Shown: piece after piece, positions 16,785 to 24,510 of the stretch | How the letters are laid out: every line of letters begins with the position of its first letter | Numbering within the stretch: position 1 is the first letter of the stretch | Assembly (NCBI GenBank): GCA_050942925.1 | Contig: JBMNOF010000003.1 | Coordinates: 51,552 to 115,551 of the forward strand | Length of the DNA stretch: 64,000 bases | From: Spyradocola sp050942925 | Lineage (GTDB): Bacteria > Bacillota > Clostridia > Christensenellales > UBA1750 | Direction: 5' to 3' | Translations under genes and position numbers: made by a program | The notes under the pieces: model-generated | Seen by the model: the letters and a program-made list of their open reading frames with translations, nothing else | What the model was told of the DNA's origin: nothing | Databases searched by the model: none

Positions 16785-17563
16785 GGACGATTTCCCTCTC
16801 CCCCATGGATCTCCACCGCGGGGAGCTCATTCTGGTCAACGCCGCGCACGCCTGCTGCACCGGGGAGGCGCTCTCCCTGGTTCCCGCGCAGGAGGGCAGT
16901 TCCGTGCTCCTGCACCGCCGCGCGGCCGTGCTCCTCCACGCCCTCATGGCGGAGATCGACGGCTGGTCCGGCATTGTTCCGGTCAGCGGCTGGCGAAGCC
17001 ACAATGCGCAAAAGCGCATCTATGCAGACTCTCTCTGGGAGAACGGCGCGGCCTTTACGCAGGCCTTTGTCGCCCTCCCCGGCCACAGCGAACACCAGAC
17101 GGGGCTGGCCATCGACCTGGGCCTCCGGCAGGAGCGCGTGGACTTTCTCTGTCCGGACTTCCCGTATGAAGGCCTTTGCCAAACCTTTCGGGAGCGCGCG
17201 GCGGACTACGGCTTTGTGCTCCGCTACCCTGCGGGCAAGGAATCGGTCACGGGCATCGCGCACGAGCCCTGGCACTTCCGCTTTGTGGGGATGCCGCATT
17301 CGTTCCTCCTTGCGCAGGAAAGACTCGTGCTGGAGGAGTACGTGGATCTGTTGCGCGGCCATCCTCTGGGCCGTCCCCTCTGCGCGGAGATCCGCGGCCA
17401 CGCATTCCGCATCTCGTTTCTGGACGCGCGCGAGCTCGCGCAGGCCCAACTTGCGGCGGACGACGCGGCGCCCCTACACGTTTCCGGCAACAACGTCGAC
17501 GGCTACATCCTGACGGAATGGGGGGAGACGCATGTGCGGCTCACAGCGCTTCGGGGCGCTTGA
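16781..17563 (+). CDS. vanXY: VanXY-type D,D-dipeptidase/D,D-carboxypeptidase
   Basis: 260 residues, zinc M15 peptidase. It removes normal D-Ala-D-Ala dipeptides and D-Ala from pentapeptides so that only D-Ser-ended precursors remain. Zinc and catalytic motifs: SEHQTGLAID (103-112) with H105 and D112, and HEPWHFR (161-167) with catalytic E162 and H165. No signal peptide or membrane span, consistent with a cytoplasmic VanXY rather than membrane VanY. The start overlaps the vanG stop by four bases (ATGA). The C-terminal 60 residues after the zinc core are longer than in plain VanX. The gene overlaps vanT by 32 bases. Confidence 0.92.
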   Translation: MRTISLSPMDLHRGELILVNAAHACCTGEALSLVPAQEGSSVLLHRRAAVLLHALMAEIDGWSGIVPVSGWRSHNAQKRIYADSLWENGAAFTQAFVALPGHSEHQTGLAIDLGLRQERVDFLCPDFPYEGLCQTFRERAADYGFVLRYPAGKESVTGIAHEPWHFRFVGMPHSFLLAQERLVLEEYVDLLRGHPLGRPLCAEIRGHAFRISFLDARELAQAQLAADDAAPLHVSGNNVDGYILTEWGETHVRLTALRGA

Positions 17564-19682
17564 CCGGTTTCGCCCGCTCGCCGCGCTGCTGGTCATCGCC
17601 CTGCACACCTATCCCCTTGCGGACCTCAGCGCGGACGCCGAATTCCTCCTCACGCGCGTGCTTGCGCGGCTGGCCGTGCCCTTTTTCCTGATGGCGACCG
17701 GACAGTTCACCGTTCTTCCCTTGCTGGAGGCGGGCGAGCAGGCCCGCGCGGGGCTTGGGCGCTTTCTGCGCAAGACGGGCCTGTTCTACGGCGTCTGCAT
17801 CCTTCTCTACCTGCCGCTCGGGATCTACGGCGGCCGGTACGAAGGGCTGACGCCGCTTTCCGCGCTGCGCCTTCTCCTCTTTGACGGTACCTACTACCAC
17901 CTCTGGTACTTTCCCGCATCGATGCTGGGCGCCTCCATTGCGCTCCTGCTCCGGCGCGCGCTCGGGCGAAGGGGCGCGCTGGCCGCATCCGCCCTCCTCT
18001 ACGCCCTGGGCCTGCTCGGGGACAGCTACTGGGGCTTGACCGCGCAAATTCCCGCCCTCTCCCGCGGGTACGAGGCGCTGTTTTCCCTCTCCACCTACGC
18101 GCGCAACGGGGTCTTTCTGGCCCCGGTGTTCCTGCTCCTGGGCGCGGAACTGGGCGGCGGCGCGCTTCGCCTGTCGCGCCGGGCAGCCGGCGCGAGCTTG
18201 GCGCTTTCCCTGGTGCTTTTTGGCGCGGAAGCGCTCCTGCTGCGCGCGCTCGGTTGGCCGCGACACGACAGCATGGCGGTCTTCCTCCTGCCCGCATCGG
18301 CCTTTCTCTACCGCCTGCTGCTGGATCTGCCCTGCGCGTCCCGGCCGGAGCTGCGCGCCCTATCGGGATGGGTGTACGCGCTGCACCCCCTGTGCATTTC
18401 CGGCGTCCGCGTCCTGGCACGGCTTCTGGGGCAAACCGACCTTTTCGTGGAGAACAACCTGGTGCACTTTCTTGCCGTAGCGCTCCTGTCATTCTGTCTC
18501 GCGTTCGCCGTCGCCGCCCTTCTGTCCTATCTGCGCGAACGACGCGCGCGCCCGGACCCCCGTCGGGCCCGCGCGTGGGTGGAGCTGGACGGCGCGGCGC
18601 TGCGGCACAATGCGCGGGCGCTGCAAGCCCTGCTGCCGCCGAATTGCGCGCTTCTTCCCGCGCTCAAGGCGGACGCCTATGGCCATGGCGCGGTGTTTGC
18701 GATGCGGGAACTCCAGCGCGCGGGCGTTTTCAACTTCTGCGTGGCGACCGCGCCGGAAGGGGCTGCGCTCCGCCGCGCGGGCGCGCGGGGGGAAATCCTT
18801 GTCCTGGGGTACACGCCGGAATCGCTCTTTCCCCTGCTTCGCCGCTGGCGGCTCTCGCAAGCGGTGGCGGACCTGGCGCATGCACAGCGCATGAACGCAT
18901 ACGGCCATCCCCTGCGCGCGCACGTGGCCGTCGACACCGGGATGCACCGCCTGGGCACGGATGCGGGGGATGTCGAGGCGCTTCAACAGATCTTCTCCCT
19001 GCCCAACCTGCGCATCCGGGGGATCTTCACGCATCTGTGCGCTGCGGACGGCCGGAGTGCGCGGGACCGCGCCTACACACAGGAACAGATCCAAGCCTTC
19101 CAGTCGGCGCTGGACGCGCTCGCGGCGCGCGGCGTCGCCCTGCCCAAGCGCCATATTCTGGCCAGCGCCGGCCTATTCGCCTGCCCCGAGGCCGGCGGCG
19201 ACTGGGCGCGGGCCGGCCTCGCGCTCTACGGCGTGCCCCCGGTCTTTGCGCGGGAAGCCGGCGCCGGATTGCGCCCGGTCCTCTCGCTGAAGGCGCGCAT
19301 CGCGCTGGTGCGCACCCTTCCGCCGGGCGCGCACGCGGGATACGGCCTCGCCTTTACCGCCGCGCGGGAGAGCCGGATCGCGGTGCTCTGCATCGGATAT
19401 GCGGATGGATTGCCGCGCGCGCTCTCCTGCGGCGCGGGCTGCGCGCTCGTCCACGGCCGCCGCGCCCCGATCGTCGGGCGGATCTGCATGGACCAGACGC
19501 TCCTGGACGTGACGGACATCCCAGGCGTATCGCCAGGGGACGAGGCGGTTCTGCTGGGGGAGCAGGGCGGCGCTCGCCTGCACGCCTGGGATGTGGCCGG
19601 GGCCGCCGGCACGATCCCCAACGAGATTCTGAGCCGCCTGGGAAGCCGTCTGCCGCGCATTCCCCATTCGGAAGCGCGCTAG
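17532..19682 (+). CDS. vanT: VanT-type membrane-bound serine racemase
   Basis: 716 residues, the expected size of VanT. Residues 1-335 are an acyltransferase-3-like domain with about ten membrane spans (start ALDRFRPLAALLVIALHTYPL), thought to take up L-Ser. Residues 345-716 are an alanine-racemase fold: ELDGAALRHN, PLP lysine K379 in LKADAYGHG, and CIGYADGLPRAL carrying the second active-site region. It supplies D-Ser to VanG. ATG at 17532 has GGGGGAGACGC before it and lies inside the end of vanXY. The gene closes the operon; a U-poor hairpin follows at 19741. Confidence 0.93.
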   Translation: MCGSQRFGALDRFRPLAALLVIALHTYPLADLSADAEFLLTRVLARLAVPFFLMATGQFTVLPLLEAGEQARAGLGRFLRKTGLFYGVCILLYLPLGIYGGRYEGLTPLSALRLLLFDGTYYHLWYFPASMLGASIALLLRRALGRRGALAASALLYALGLLGDSYWGLTAQIPALSRGYEALFSLSTYARNGVFLAPVFLLLGAELGGGALRLSRRAAGASLALSLVLFGAEALLLRALGWPRHDSMAVFLLPASAFLYRLLLDLPCASRPELRALSGWVYALHPLCISGVRVLARLLGQTDLFVENNLVHFLAVALLSFCLAFAVAALLSYLRERRARPDPRRARAWVELDGAALRHNARALQALLPPNCALLPALKADAYGHGAVFAMRELQRAGVFNFCVATAPEGAALRRAGARGEILVLGYTPESLFPLLRRWRLSQAVADLAHAQRMNAYGHPLRAHVAVDTGMHRLGTDAGDVEALQQIFSLPNLRIRGIFTHLCAADGRSARDRAYTQEQIQAFQSALDALAARGVALPKRHILASAGLFACPEAGGDWARAGLALYGVPPVFAREAGAGLRPVLSLKARIALVRTLPPGAHAGYGLAFTAARESRIAVLCIGYADGLPRALSCGAGCALVHGRRAPIVGRICMDQTLLDVTDIPGVSPGDEAVLLGEQGGARLHAWDVAGAAGTIPNEILSRLGSRLPRIPHSEAR

Positions 19683-19740
19683 CCATACGGAGACGAAAAC
19701 TTTCTCCGTTTCCGCTGGGAATCATTGGGGTATGTAAAAA

Positions 19741-19777
19741 CATAGAGGGAACGCATTCCCTCTGGATTTCCCCTATG
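19741..19777 (+). terminator. Possible terminator hairpin after vanT
   Basis: AGAGGGAA-CGCA-TTCCCTCT with flanking CATAG/CTATG that can extend the stem. There is no T run, so termination may be weak. Confidence 0.4.
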
Positions 19778-19800
19778 CCGCGCGCGGGAAGAAAAAGCGC

Positions 19801-19829
19801 TTGCAAAACGCCTTGCGACGTGGTATATT
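19801..19829 (+). promoter_or_regulatory. Promoter of the TM1266-hydG leader
   Basis: TTGCAA (19801-19806), 17-base spacer, TATATT (19824-19829). The inferred start near 19836 leaves an untranslated leader of about 180 bases. Confidence 0.72.
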
Positions 19830-19835
19830 GTCGAT

Positions 19836-20014
19836 GCAAAGGCATTTCGCCTTCCTGACACCAAGTTTCCGCCGAATCGGCGGGTTCTGACGGAAAGGAT
19901 GTGTGCGCCGCCTGCGCGTTTTTTTCGCGCAAAATCGGCTGCGTTCCTTCCTAAAGGTGGGGAAGGGCACGCAGCTTTTTTGTTCCCACCGATGGGGACG
20001 GAAAGGAGGACAAC
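19836..20014 (+). promoter_or_regulatory. Structured leader with terminator/attenuator hairpin before the TM1266 gene
   Basis: Elements in order: CCGCCGAATCGGCGG hairpin, which competes with an outer TTTCCG/CGGAAA stem; TGCGCG-T7-CGCGCA hairpin; then GCTGCG...CGCAGC (19938-19975) with inner CCTTCC/GGAAGG pairing followed directly by T6 (19976-19981). The last is a classic intrinsic terminator placed between a promoter and the AAAGGAGG ribosome site at about 20000-20007, so expression is probably controlled by attenuation or a riboswitch. I do not recognise the aptamer class. Confidence 0.6.
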
Positions 20015-20272
20015 ATGTTGAAAAGAGTGGCCGTCATGGGCGTCATCGTAGAAAGGGAGGAATCCGTCGAGCGACTCAACGCGCTCCTGCACGAATTCCG
20101 GGAGTACATCATCGGCCGAATGGGCATCCCCTACCGCACGCGGGGAATCAACATCATCTCCATCTTCTTGGACGCGCCGCAGGACGCGATCTCTTCCCTG
20201 GCGGGAAAGATCGGGAATCTGGACGGCATCAGCGTAAAGACCGTCTGCTCCAACGTGCAGTACACGGAATAG
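20015..20272 (+). CDS. TM1266 family putative iron-only hydrogenase system regulator
   Basis: 85 residues, an ACT/NikR-C-like ferredoxin-fold protein: MLKRVAVMGVIVEREESV ... GINIISIFLDAP ... SVKTVCSNVQ. This small family is regularly encoded beside hydE, hydF or hydG in anaerobes and is presumed to regulate or sense in hydrogenase maturation; no DNA-binding domain is present here. GGAAAGGAGGACAAC precedes the ATG. It is 70 bases upstream of hydG, and the same 13-base motif TTCTGACGGAAAG occurs in its leader and again in the gap to hydG. Confidence 0.85.
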   Translation: MLKRVAVMGVIVEREESVERLNALLHEFREYIIGRMGIPYRTRGINIISIFLDAPQDAISSLAGKIGNLDGISVKTVCSNVQYTE

Positions 20273-20342
20273 CCAAAGCCCACGCGCAAATCCCACATTC
20301 TGACGGAAAGTGCACACTGACCGCAAGAAAGGAAGAAAACAA

Positions 20343-21791
20343 ATGGCAACCTACAATCCCAAGTCCATGCATGCGGACGAATTCATCAACGACGAGGAAA
20401 TTCAGGAGACGCTCCGCTATGCGGAGGAGAACAAGAACAACGTCGAGCTCATCGACAGCCTTCTGGAAAAGGCGCGCCCCCGCAAGACTGCCAACGGCAC
20501 GGTCTGCGCGGGCCTTACGCACCGCGAGGCTTCGGTCCTGCTGGCTTGCGAAATTCCGGAGAAGATCGAGCAGATGTACAAGCTCGCCGAGGAGATCAAG
20601 CTCGCCTTCTACGGCAACCGCATCGTGATGTTTGCGCCTCTGTATCTGTCCAACTACTGCGTCAACGGCTGCGTCTACTGTCCGTACCACAGCAAGAACA
20701 AGCACATCGCCCGCATCAAGCTCACCCAGGACGAGGTGCGCCGCGAGGTCATCGCCCTGCAGGACATGGGGCATAAGCGCCTGGCCATCGAGGCTGGCGA
20801 GGACCCGGTCAACAACCCCATCGAGTACATCCTGGAGTGCATTCACACCATCTACTCCATCAAGCACAAGAACGGCGCCATCCGCCGCGTGAACGTCAAC
20901 ATCGCGGCCACCACCGTCGAGGAATACCGCATGCTCAAGGAGGCCGGCATCGGCACCTACATTCTCTTCCAGGAAACCTATCACAAGAAGAGCTACCTGG
21001 AGCTGCATCCCACCGGCCCCAAGCACGACTACGACTACCACACCGAGGCGATGGACCGCGCCATGGCCGGCGGCATCGACGACGTGGGACTGGGCGTCCT
21101 CTTTGGCCTGGAGAAGTACAAGTACGAGTTTGCCGGCCTGCTCATGCACGCCGAACACCTCGAGGCGGTGCACGGCGTCGGCCCGCACACCATCTCCGTT
21201 CCGCGCGTCAAGCACGCGGATGACATCGATCCAGACGTCTTCGACAACGGCCTGTCCGACGACATCTTCGAGAAGATCATCGCCTGCATCCGCATTGCCG
21301 TGCCCTATACCGGCATGATCATCTCCACCCGTGAGAACCAGGCCGTGCGCGAAAAGGTGCTGCACCTGGGCATCTCGCAGATCAGCGGCGGTTCGCGCAC
21401 GTCGGTCGGCGGCTACACCGAGGAGGAGCGCCCCCACGACTCCGAGCAGTTCGACGTTTCCGACCAGCGCACGCTGGACGAGGTTGTCCGCTGGCTGATG
21501 GAGATGGGCTTCATTCCCTCCTTCTGCACCGCCTGCTACCGCGAGGGCCGCACGGGCGACCGCTTCATGTCCCTGTGCAAGAGCGGCCAGATCCTCAACT
21601 GCTGCCACCCCAATGCGCTGATGACGCTGACCGAGTACCTCGTGGACTATGCCACCCCGGAGACCCGCGCCGTCGGCTTCCCGCTCGTCGACCGCGAGCT
21701 GCAGCGGATTCCCAAGGACAAGGTCCGTCAGATCGCCACCGAGTACGTCGCGGACATCAAGAACTCCAACCGCCGCGACTTCCGCTTCTAA
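20343..21791 (+). CDS. hydG: [FeFe]-hydrogenase maturase HydG (radical SAM tyrosine lyase)
   Basis: 482 residues. HydG cleaves tyrosine with SAM to make the CO and cyanide ligands of the H-cluster. The radical-SAM cluster motif is C106-x3-C110-x2-C113 (CVNGCVYC). The C-terminal auxiliary cluster motif CxxC-x22-C is seen in CTAC...NCC (residues about 399-425), which separates HydG from ThiH. The conserved SRTSVGGY segment is also present. ATG at 20343 follows AAAGGAAG. Neither hydE, hydF nor a hydrogenase large subunit is in the window, so they must be elsewhere. The gene ends at a strong terminator. Confidence 0.96.
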   Translation: MATYNPKSMHADEFINDEEIQETLRYAEENKNNVELIDSLLEKARPRKTANGTVCAGLTHREASVLLACEIPEKIEQMYKLAEEIKLAFYGNRIVMFAPLYLSNYCVNGCVYCPYHSKNKHIARIKLTQDEVRREVIALQDMGHKRLAIEAGEDPVNNPIEYILECIHTIYSIKHKNGAIRRVNVNIAATTVEEYRMLKEAGIGTYILFQETYHKKSYLELHPTGPKHDYDYHTEAMDRAMAGGIDDVGLGVLFGLEKYKYEFAGLLMHAEHLEAVHGVGPHTISVPRVKHADDIDPDVFDNGLSDDIFEKIIACIRIAVPYTGMIISTRENQAVREKVLHLGISQISGGSRTSVGGYTEEERPHDSEQFDVSDQRTLDEVVRWLMEMGFIPSFCTACYREGRTGDRFMSLCKSGQILNCCHPNALMTLTEYLVDYATPETRAVGFPLVDRELQRIPKDKVRQIATEYVADIKNSNRRDFRF

Positions 21792-21821
21792 TCCCCGGGC
21801 TTGCCGGACAGAGGAAAAGCC

Positions 21822-21864
21822 AGGCCATCCGTCGAAAGACTTCTTTCGACGGATGGCCTTTTTG
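21822..21864 (+). terminator. Terminator of hydG
   Basis: 17-base perfect hairpin (21822-21838, 21843-21859), four-base loop, T5 tail. Confidence 0.95.
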
Positions 21865-21928
21865 CGCTGCGCAACGTTTTCTGCTCGCGCATCGTTCGCA
21901 AAATGTACGAAAAAAGGGAGGGACGGTC

Positions 21929-22606
21929 TTGTATCGCATTTTCATCGTCGAGGACGATTCGGGGCTAGCGGAAGGCATTGCGCAGATGGTGCGGGCTTGG
22001 GGCATGGAGGCGCGCGTGGCCGCGGACTTCCGCCGCGTCGCGGAGGAGTTTGCCGCGTATCGGCCGCACCTGGCGATTCTGGACATCTCCCTGCCCTTTT
22101 TCAACGGCTACTACTGGTGCCAGGAAATTCGCAAGTTCTCCAAGGCGCCCTTGCTCTTTCTCTCTTCCGCCGCAGACAACATGAACATCGTCATGGCCAT
22201 GAATCTTGGGGCGGACGACTTTGTGGCCAAGCCCTTTGATACGGGGGTTTTGACAGCGAAGATCCAGGCGCTGCTCCGGCGCGCCTACGATTTTGCCGAA
22301 TCCGCCCCCCTGCTGGAACACCGCGGCGCCCGTCTCGACACCGGGGACGGCACGCTCCACTACGAGGGCCAGCGCATAGAGCTGACCAAGAACGAGTTCC
22401 GCATTCTCCTCACCCTCATGGAGAACCGCGGCAAGGTCGTCAGCCGCGAAAAGCTCATGGAGCGCCTTTGGGCGACGGACAGCTTCGTGGATGAGAACAC
22501 GCTCACCGTCAACGTCAACCGCTTGCGCCGCAAGCTCGAGGGGGCGGGGCTGGAAAACTTCGTCGTCACCAAATTTGGCGTGGGCTACGCCTTGGCACAG
22601 GACTAG
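21929..22606 (+). CDS. Bce-type response regulator
   Basis: 225 residues from a TTG start preceded by AAAGGGAGGGA. Receiver domain with acidic pair ED at 8-9, phospho-acceptor D52 in LAILDISLPFFNGYYW and the Lys in VAKPF; C-terminal OmpR-type winged helix (ELTKNEFRILLTLMEN ... FGVGYAL). The ISLPFFNGYYWCQEIR stretch is typical of regulators paired with BceS intramembrane-sensing kinases. It should bind the TnACA-N4-TGTAA element found at 23622 and induce the ABC pair at 23731-26540. Confidence 0.88.
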   Translation: MYRIFIVEDDSGLAEGIAQMVRAWGMEARVAADFRRVAEEFAAYRPHLAILDISLPFFNGYYWCQEIRKFSKAPLLFLSSAADNMNIVMAMNLGADDFVAKPFDTGVLTAKIQALLRRAYDFAESAPLLEHRGARLDTGDGTLHYEGQRIELTKNEFRILLTLMENRGKVVSREKLMERLWATDSFVDENTLTVNVNRLRRKLEGAGLENFVVTKFGVGYALAQD

Positions 22607-22621
22607 GGAGGAGGAAGGACT

Positions 22622-23602
22622 TTGCGGTATCTCCAGAAATACAGGCTGGGAATCGGCCTGTTTTTTCTGTTTCTCGTGGTCTTTTTTGTCGTCTTTTCGC
22701 TGTACGGTCTGCCGCTGGGCGCCGTGTTCTATCCGGCCCTGGTGTTCTTGGTCTTCGGCTGCGCGGGGATTGCGCTGGACCTCACCTTGGAGAGGCGCAA
22801 GCACCGGCAGCTTGCGCGCCTTGCGACGCTTCCCGCGGCGCTGATGCGCGACTTTCCGAAGCCCAGCTCCCTCTGCGAGTCGGACTATCTGCGCATTGTG
22901 GAGGCCCTGCGCCAGGAGCAGGCCGAAACCCTGGACCGCATGAACCTGCGCTACCAGGACATGGTGGACTATTACACCACCTGGGTGCATCAAATCAAGA
23001 CGCCCATCGCCTCCATGCACCTGCTTCTGCAGGGCGAGGACTCCGACTTCTCCCGCCGCGTGGGCGAAGACCTCTTCCGCATCGAGCAATACGTGGAGAT
23101 GGTGCTGGCCTTTCTCCGCCTGGACGCGGAGAGCACGGACTACGTCATCGCCCCCTGCGACCTGGATGCCGTCGTGCGCCAGGCGGTGCGCCGGTTCTCC
23201 TCTCCTTTTATCCGCAAGGGGATCTCCCTGCGCTACGAGCCCCTGCACGCCACGGCGGTGACGGACGAAAAGTGGCTGCAATTCGTGCTGGAGCAGGTCC
23301 TTTCCAACGCCCTGAAGTACACGCTCCCGGGCGGCAGCATCGCCATCGACCTCGAGTCGCCCCTGACCCTTTGCGTCCGGGACACGGGCATCGGCATCGC
23401 GCCAGAGGACTTGCCCCGCGTCTTTGAAAAGGGCTTCACCGGCTACAACGGGCGGACGGACAAAAAGGCCAGTGGCATTGGGCTCTACCTCTGTCGCCGC
23501 ATTCTGCGCGCCTTGAACCACGACATCCAGATTCTCTCCTCTCCGGGGAACGGAACCGTCGTGCGCATCCGCCTGGAGACCCGCCAGAAGCGCTTGGAGT
23601 GA
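22622..23602 (+). CDS. Bce-type intramembrane-sensing histidine kinase
   Basis: 326 residues from a TTG start behind TAGGGAGGAGGAAGGA. Two closely spaced membrane helices (about 11-29 and 35-53) with almost no external loop are the mark of intramembrane-sensing kinases, which cannot bind the drug themselves and sense the activity of the partner BceAB transporter. H123 lies in TTWVHQIKTPIASM, the usual Bce H box. N box LEQVLSNALKYT and G boxes DTGIGI and GIGLYLCRR are complete. It is 15 bases downstream of its regulator gene. Confidence 0.9.
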   Translation: MRYLQKYRLGIGLFFLFLVVFFVVFSLYGLPLGAVFYPALVFLVFGCAGIALDLTLERRKHRQLARLATLPAALMRDFPKPSSLCESDYLRIVEALRQEQAETLDRMNLRYQDMVDYYTTWVHQIKTPIASMHLLLQGEDSDFSRRVGEDLFRIEQYVEMVLAFLRLDAESTDYVIAPCDLDAVVRQAVRRFSSPFIRKGISLRYEPLHATAVTDEKWLQFVLEQVLSNALKYTLPGGSIAIDLESPLTLCVRDTGIGIAPEDLPRVFEKGFTGYNGRTDKKASGIGLYLCRRILRALNHDIQILSSPGNGTVVRIRLETRQKRLE

Positions 23603-23621
23603 CGGCCCCGCCTGCGTCGCC

Positions 23622-23635
23622 TTACAGGAATGTAA
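23622..23635 (+). promoter_or_regulatory. BceR-type binding site
   Basis: TTACAGGAATGTAA, an exact TnACA-N4-TGTAA inverted repeat (extended by one base each side to CTTAC...GTAAG). It lies 56 bases upstream of the -10 TACAAT at 23691-23696. Confidence 0.78.
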
Positions 23636-23690
23636 GAAGGCCGGCGCATTTTGTTCGTCCCTTCGATGGAATGGCGCCCGGCGGCTTTGC

Positions 23691-23696
23691 TACAAT
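23691..23696 (+). promoter_or_regulatory. -10 box of the bceAB-like transport genes
   Basis: TACAAT with no recognisable -35 17 bases upstream, in keeping with dependence on the activator bound at 23622-23635. Confidence 0.55.
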
Positions 23697-23730
23697 GGGT
23701 CCAGAAAAACGCAAGGAGGCAAGCAAAGCA

Positions 23731-24510
23731 ATGAGCATTTTGGAGGTCAAGGGCGTCCGGAAGGTCTACGTGCCGCGCTTTGGCGGCAGCCCGGTCGAGG
23801 CGCTGCGGAACGTCACCTTTTCGGTGGAAGAGGGGGAATACGTCTCCATCATGGGCGAGTCCGGGTCTGGAAAGACCACGCTGCTCAACATTTTGGCCGC
23901 GCTGGACAAGCCCACGGGCGGCGTTGTGCGCTTGGACGGGCAGGACCTAAGCAAGATCCGGGAGGACCGCGTGGCGGCCTTCCGCCGGGATTCTCTGGGC
24001 TTTGTCTTTCAGGAATTCAACCTGCTGGACACCTTTACCCTGGAGGACAACATCCTCCTGCCGCTGGTGTTGGCCAACCAGCCCTATGCGCAGATGCAGA
24101 AGCGCCTAAAGCCCCTTTCCGAACAGCTGGGGATTGCGGACCTTCTCAAGAAATACCCCTATGAGGTTTCCGGCGGGCAGAAGCAGCGCGCAGCCGTGGC
24201 CCGTGCGCTGATCGCGGGTCCGCGCCTGGTGCTCGCGGACGAGCCCACCGGTGCGCTCGATTCCCGCGCGACGGACGATCTCCTGCGCCTGTTTGAACAG
24301 GTCAACCGCGCCGGGCAGACAATCCTGATGGTCACGCACTCGGTCAAGGCCGCGAGCCACGCCGGGCGCGTGCTCTTCATCAAGGACGGCGAGGTCTTTC
24401 ACCAGATTTATCGCGGCAACAGCACCAACGAGCAGTTCTATGAAAAGATTTCCCACGCGCTGACGCTGCTGACCACCGGGACCCCGCTGGAAGGCGGTGT
24501 GCGCGGATGA
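23731..24510 (+). CDS. bceA: BceA-type ABC transporter ATPase
   Basis: 259 residues. Walker A GESGSGKTT near residue 45, signature VSGGQKQR, Walker B LVLADEPTGALDS and switch His in MVTHSVKAA are intact. The family powers removal of peptide antibiotics (for example bacitracin or lantibiotics) from their lipid targets and signals to BceS. ATG at 23731 follows AAGGAGG at 11 bases. The stop overlaps the permease start (ATGA). A longer frame back to 23599 overlaps the operator and is not used. Confidence 0.92.
   Translation: MSILEVKGVRKVYVPRFGGSPVEALRNVTFSVEEGEYVSIMGESGSGKTTLLNILAALDKPTGGVVRLDGQDLSKIREDRVAAFRRDSLGFVFQEFNLLDTFTLEDNILLPLVLANQPYAQMQKRLKPLSEQLGIADLLKKYPYEVSGGQKQRAAVARALIAGPRLVLADEPTGALDSRATDDLLRLFEQVNRAGQTILMVTHSVKAASHAGRVLFIKDGEVFHQIYRGNSTNEQFYEKISHALTLLTTGTPLEGGVRG

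Noticed and set aside
20343..21791. ThiH (thiamine tyrosine lyase) instead of HydG
   Set aside because: The C-terminal CxxC-x22-C auxiliary cluster motif and the TM1266 neighbour are HydG marks; no thi genes are adjacent.
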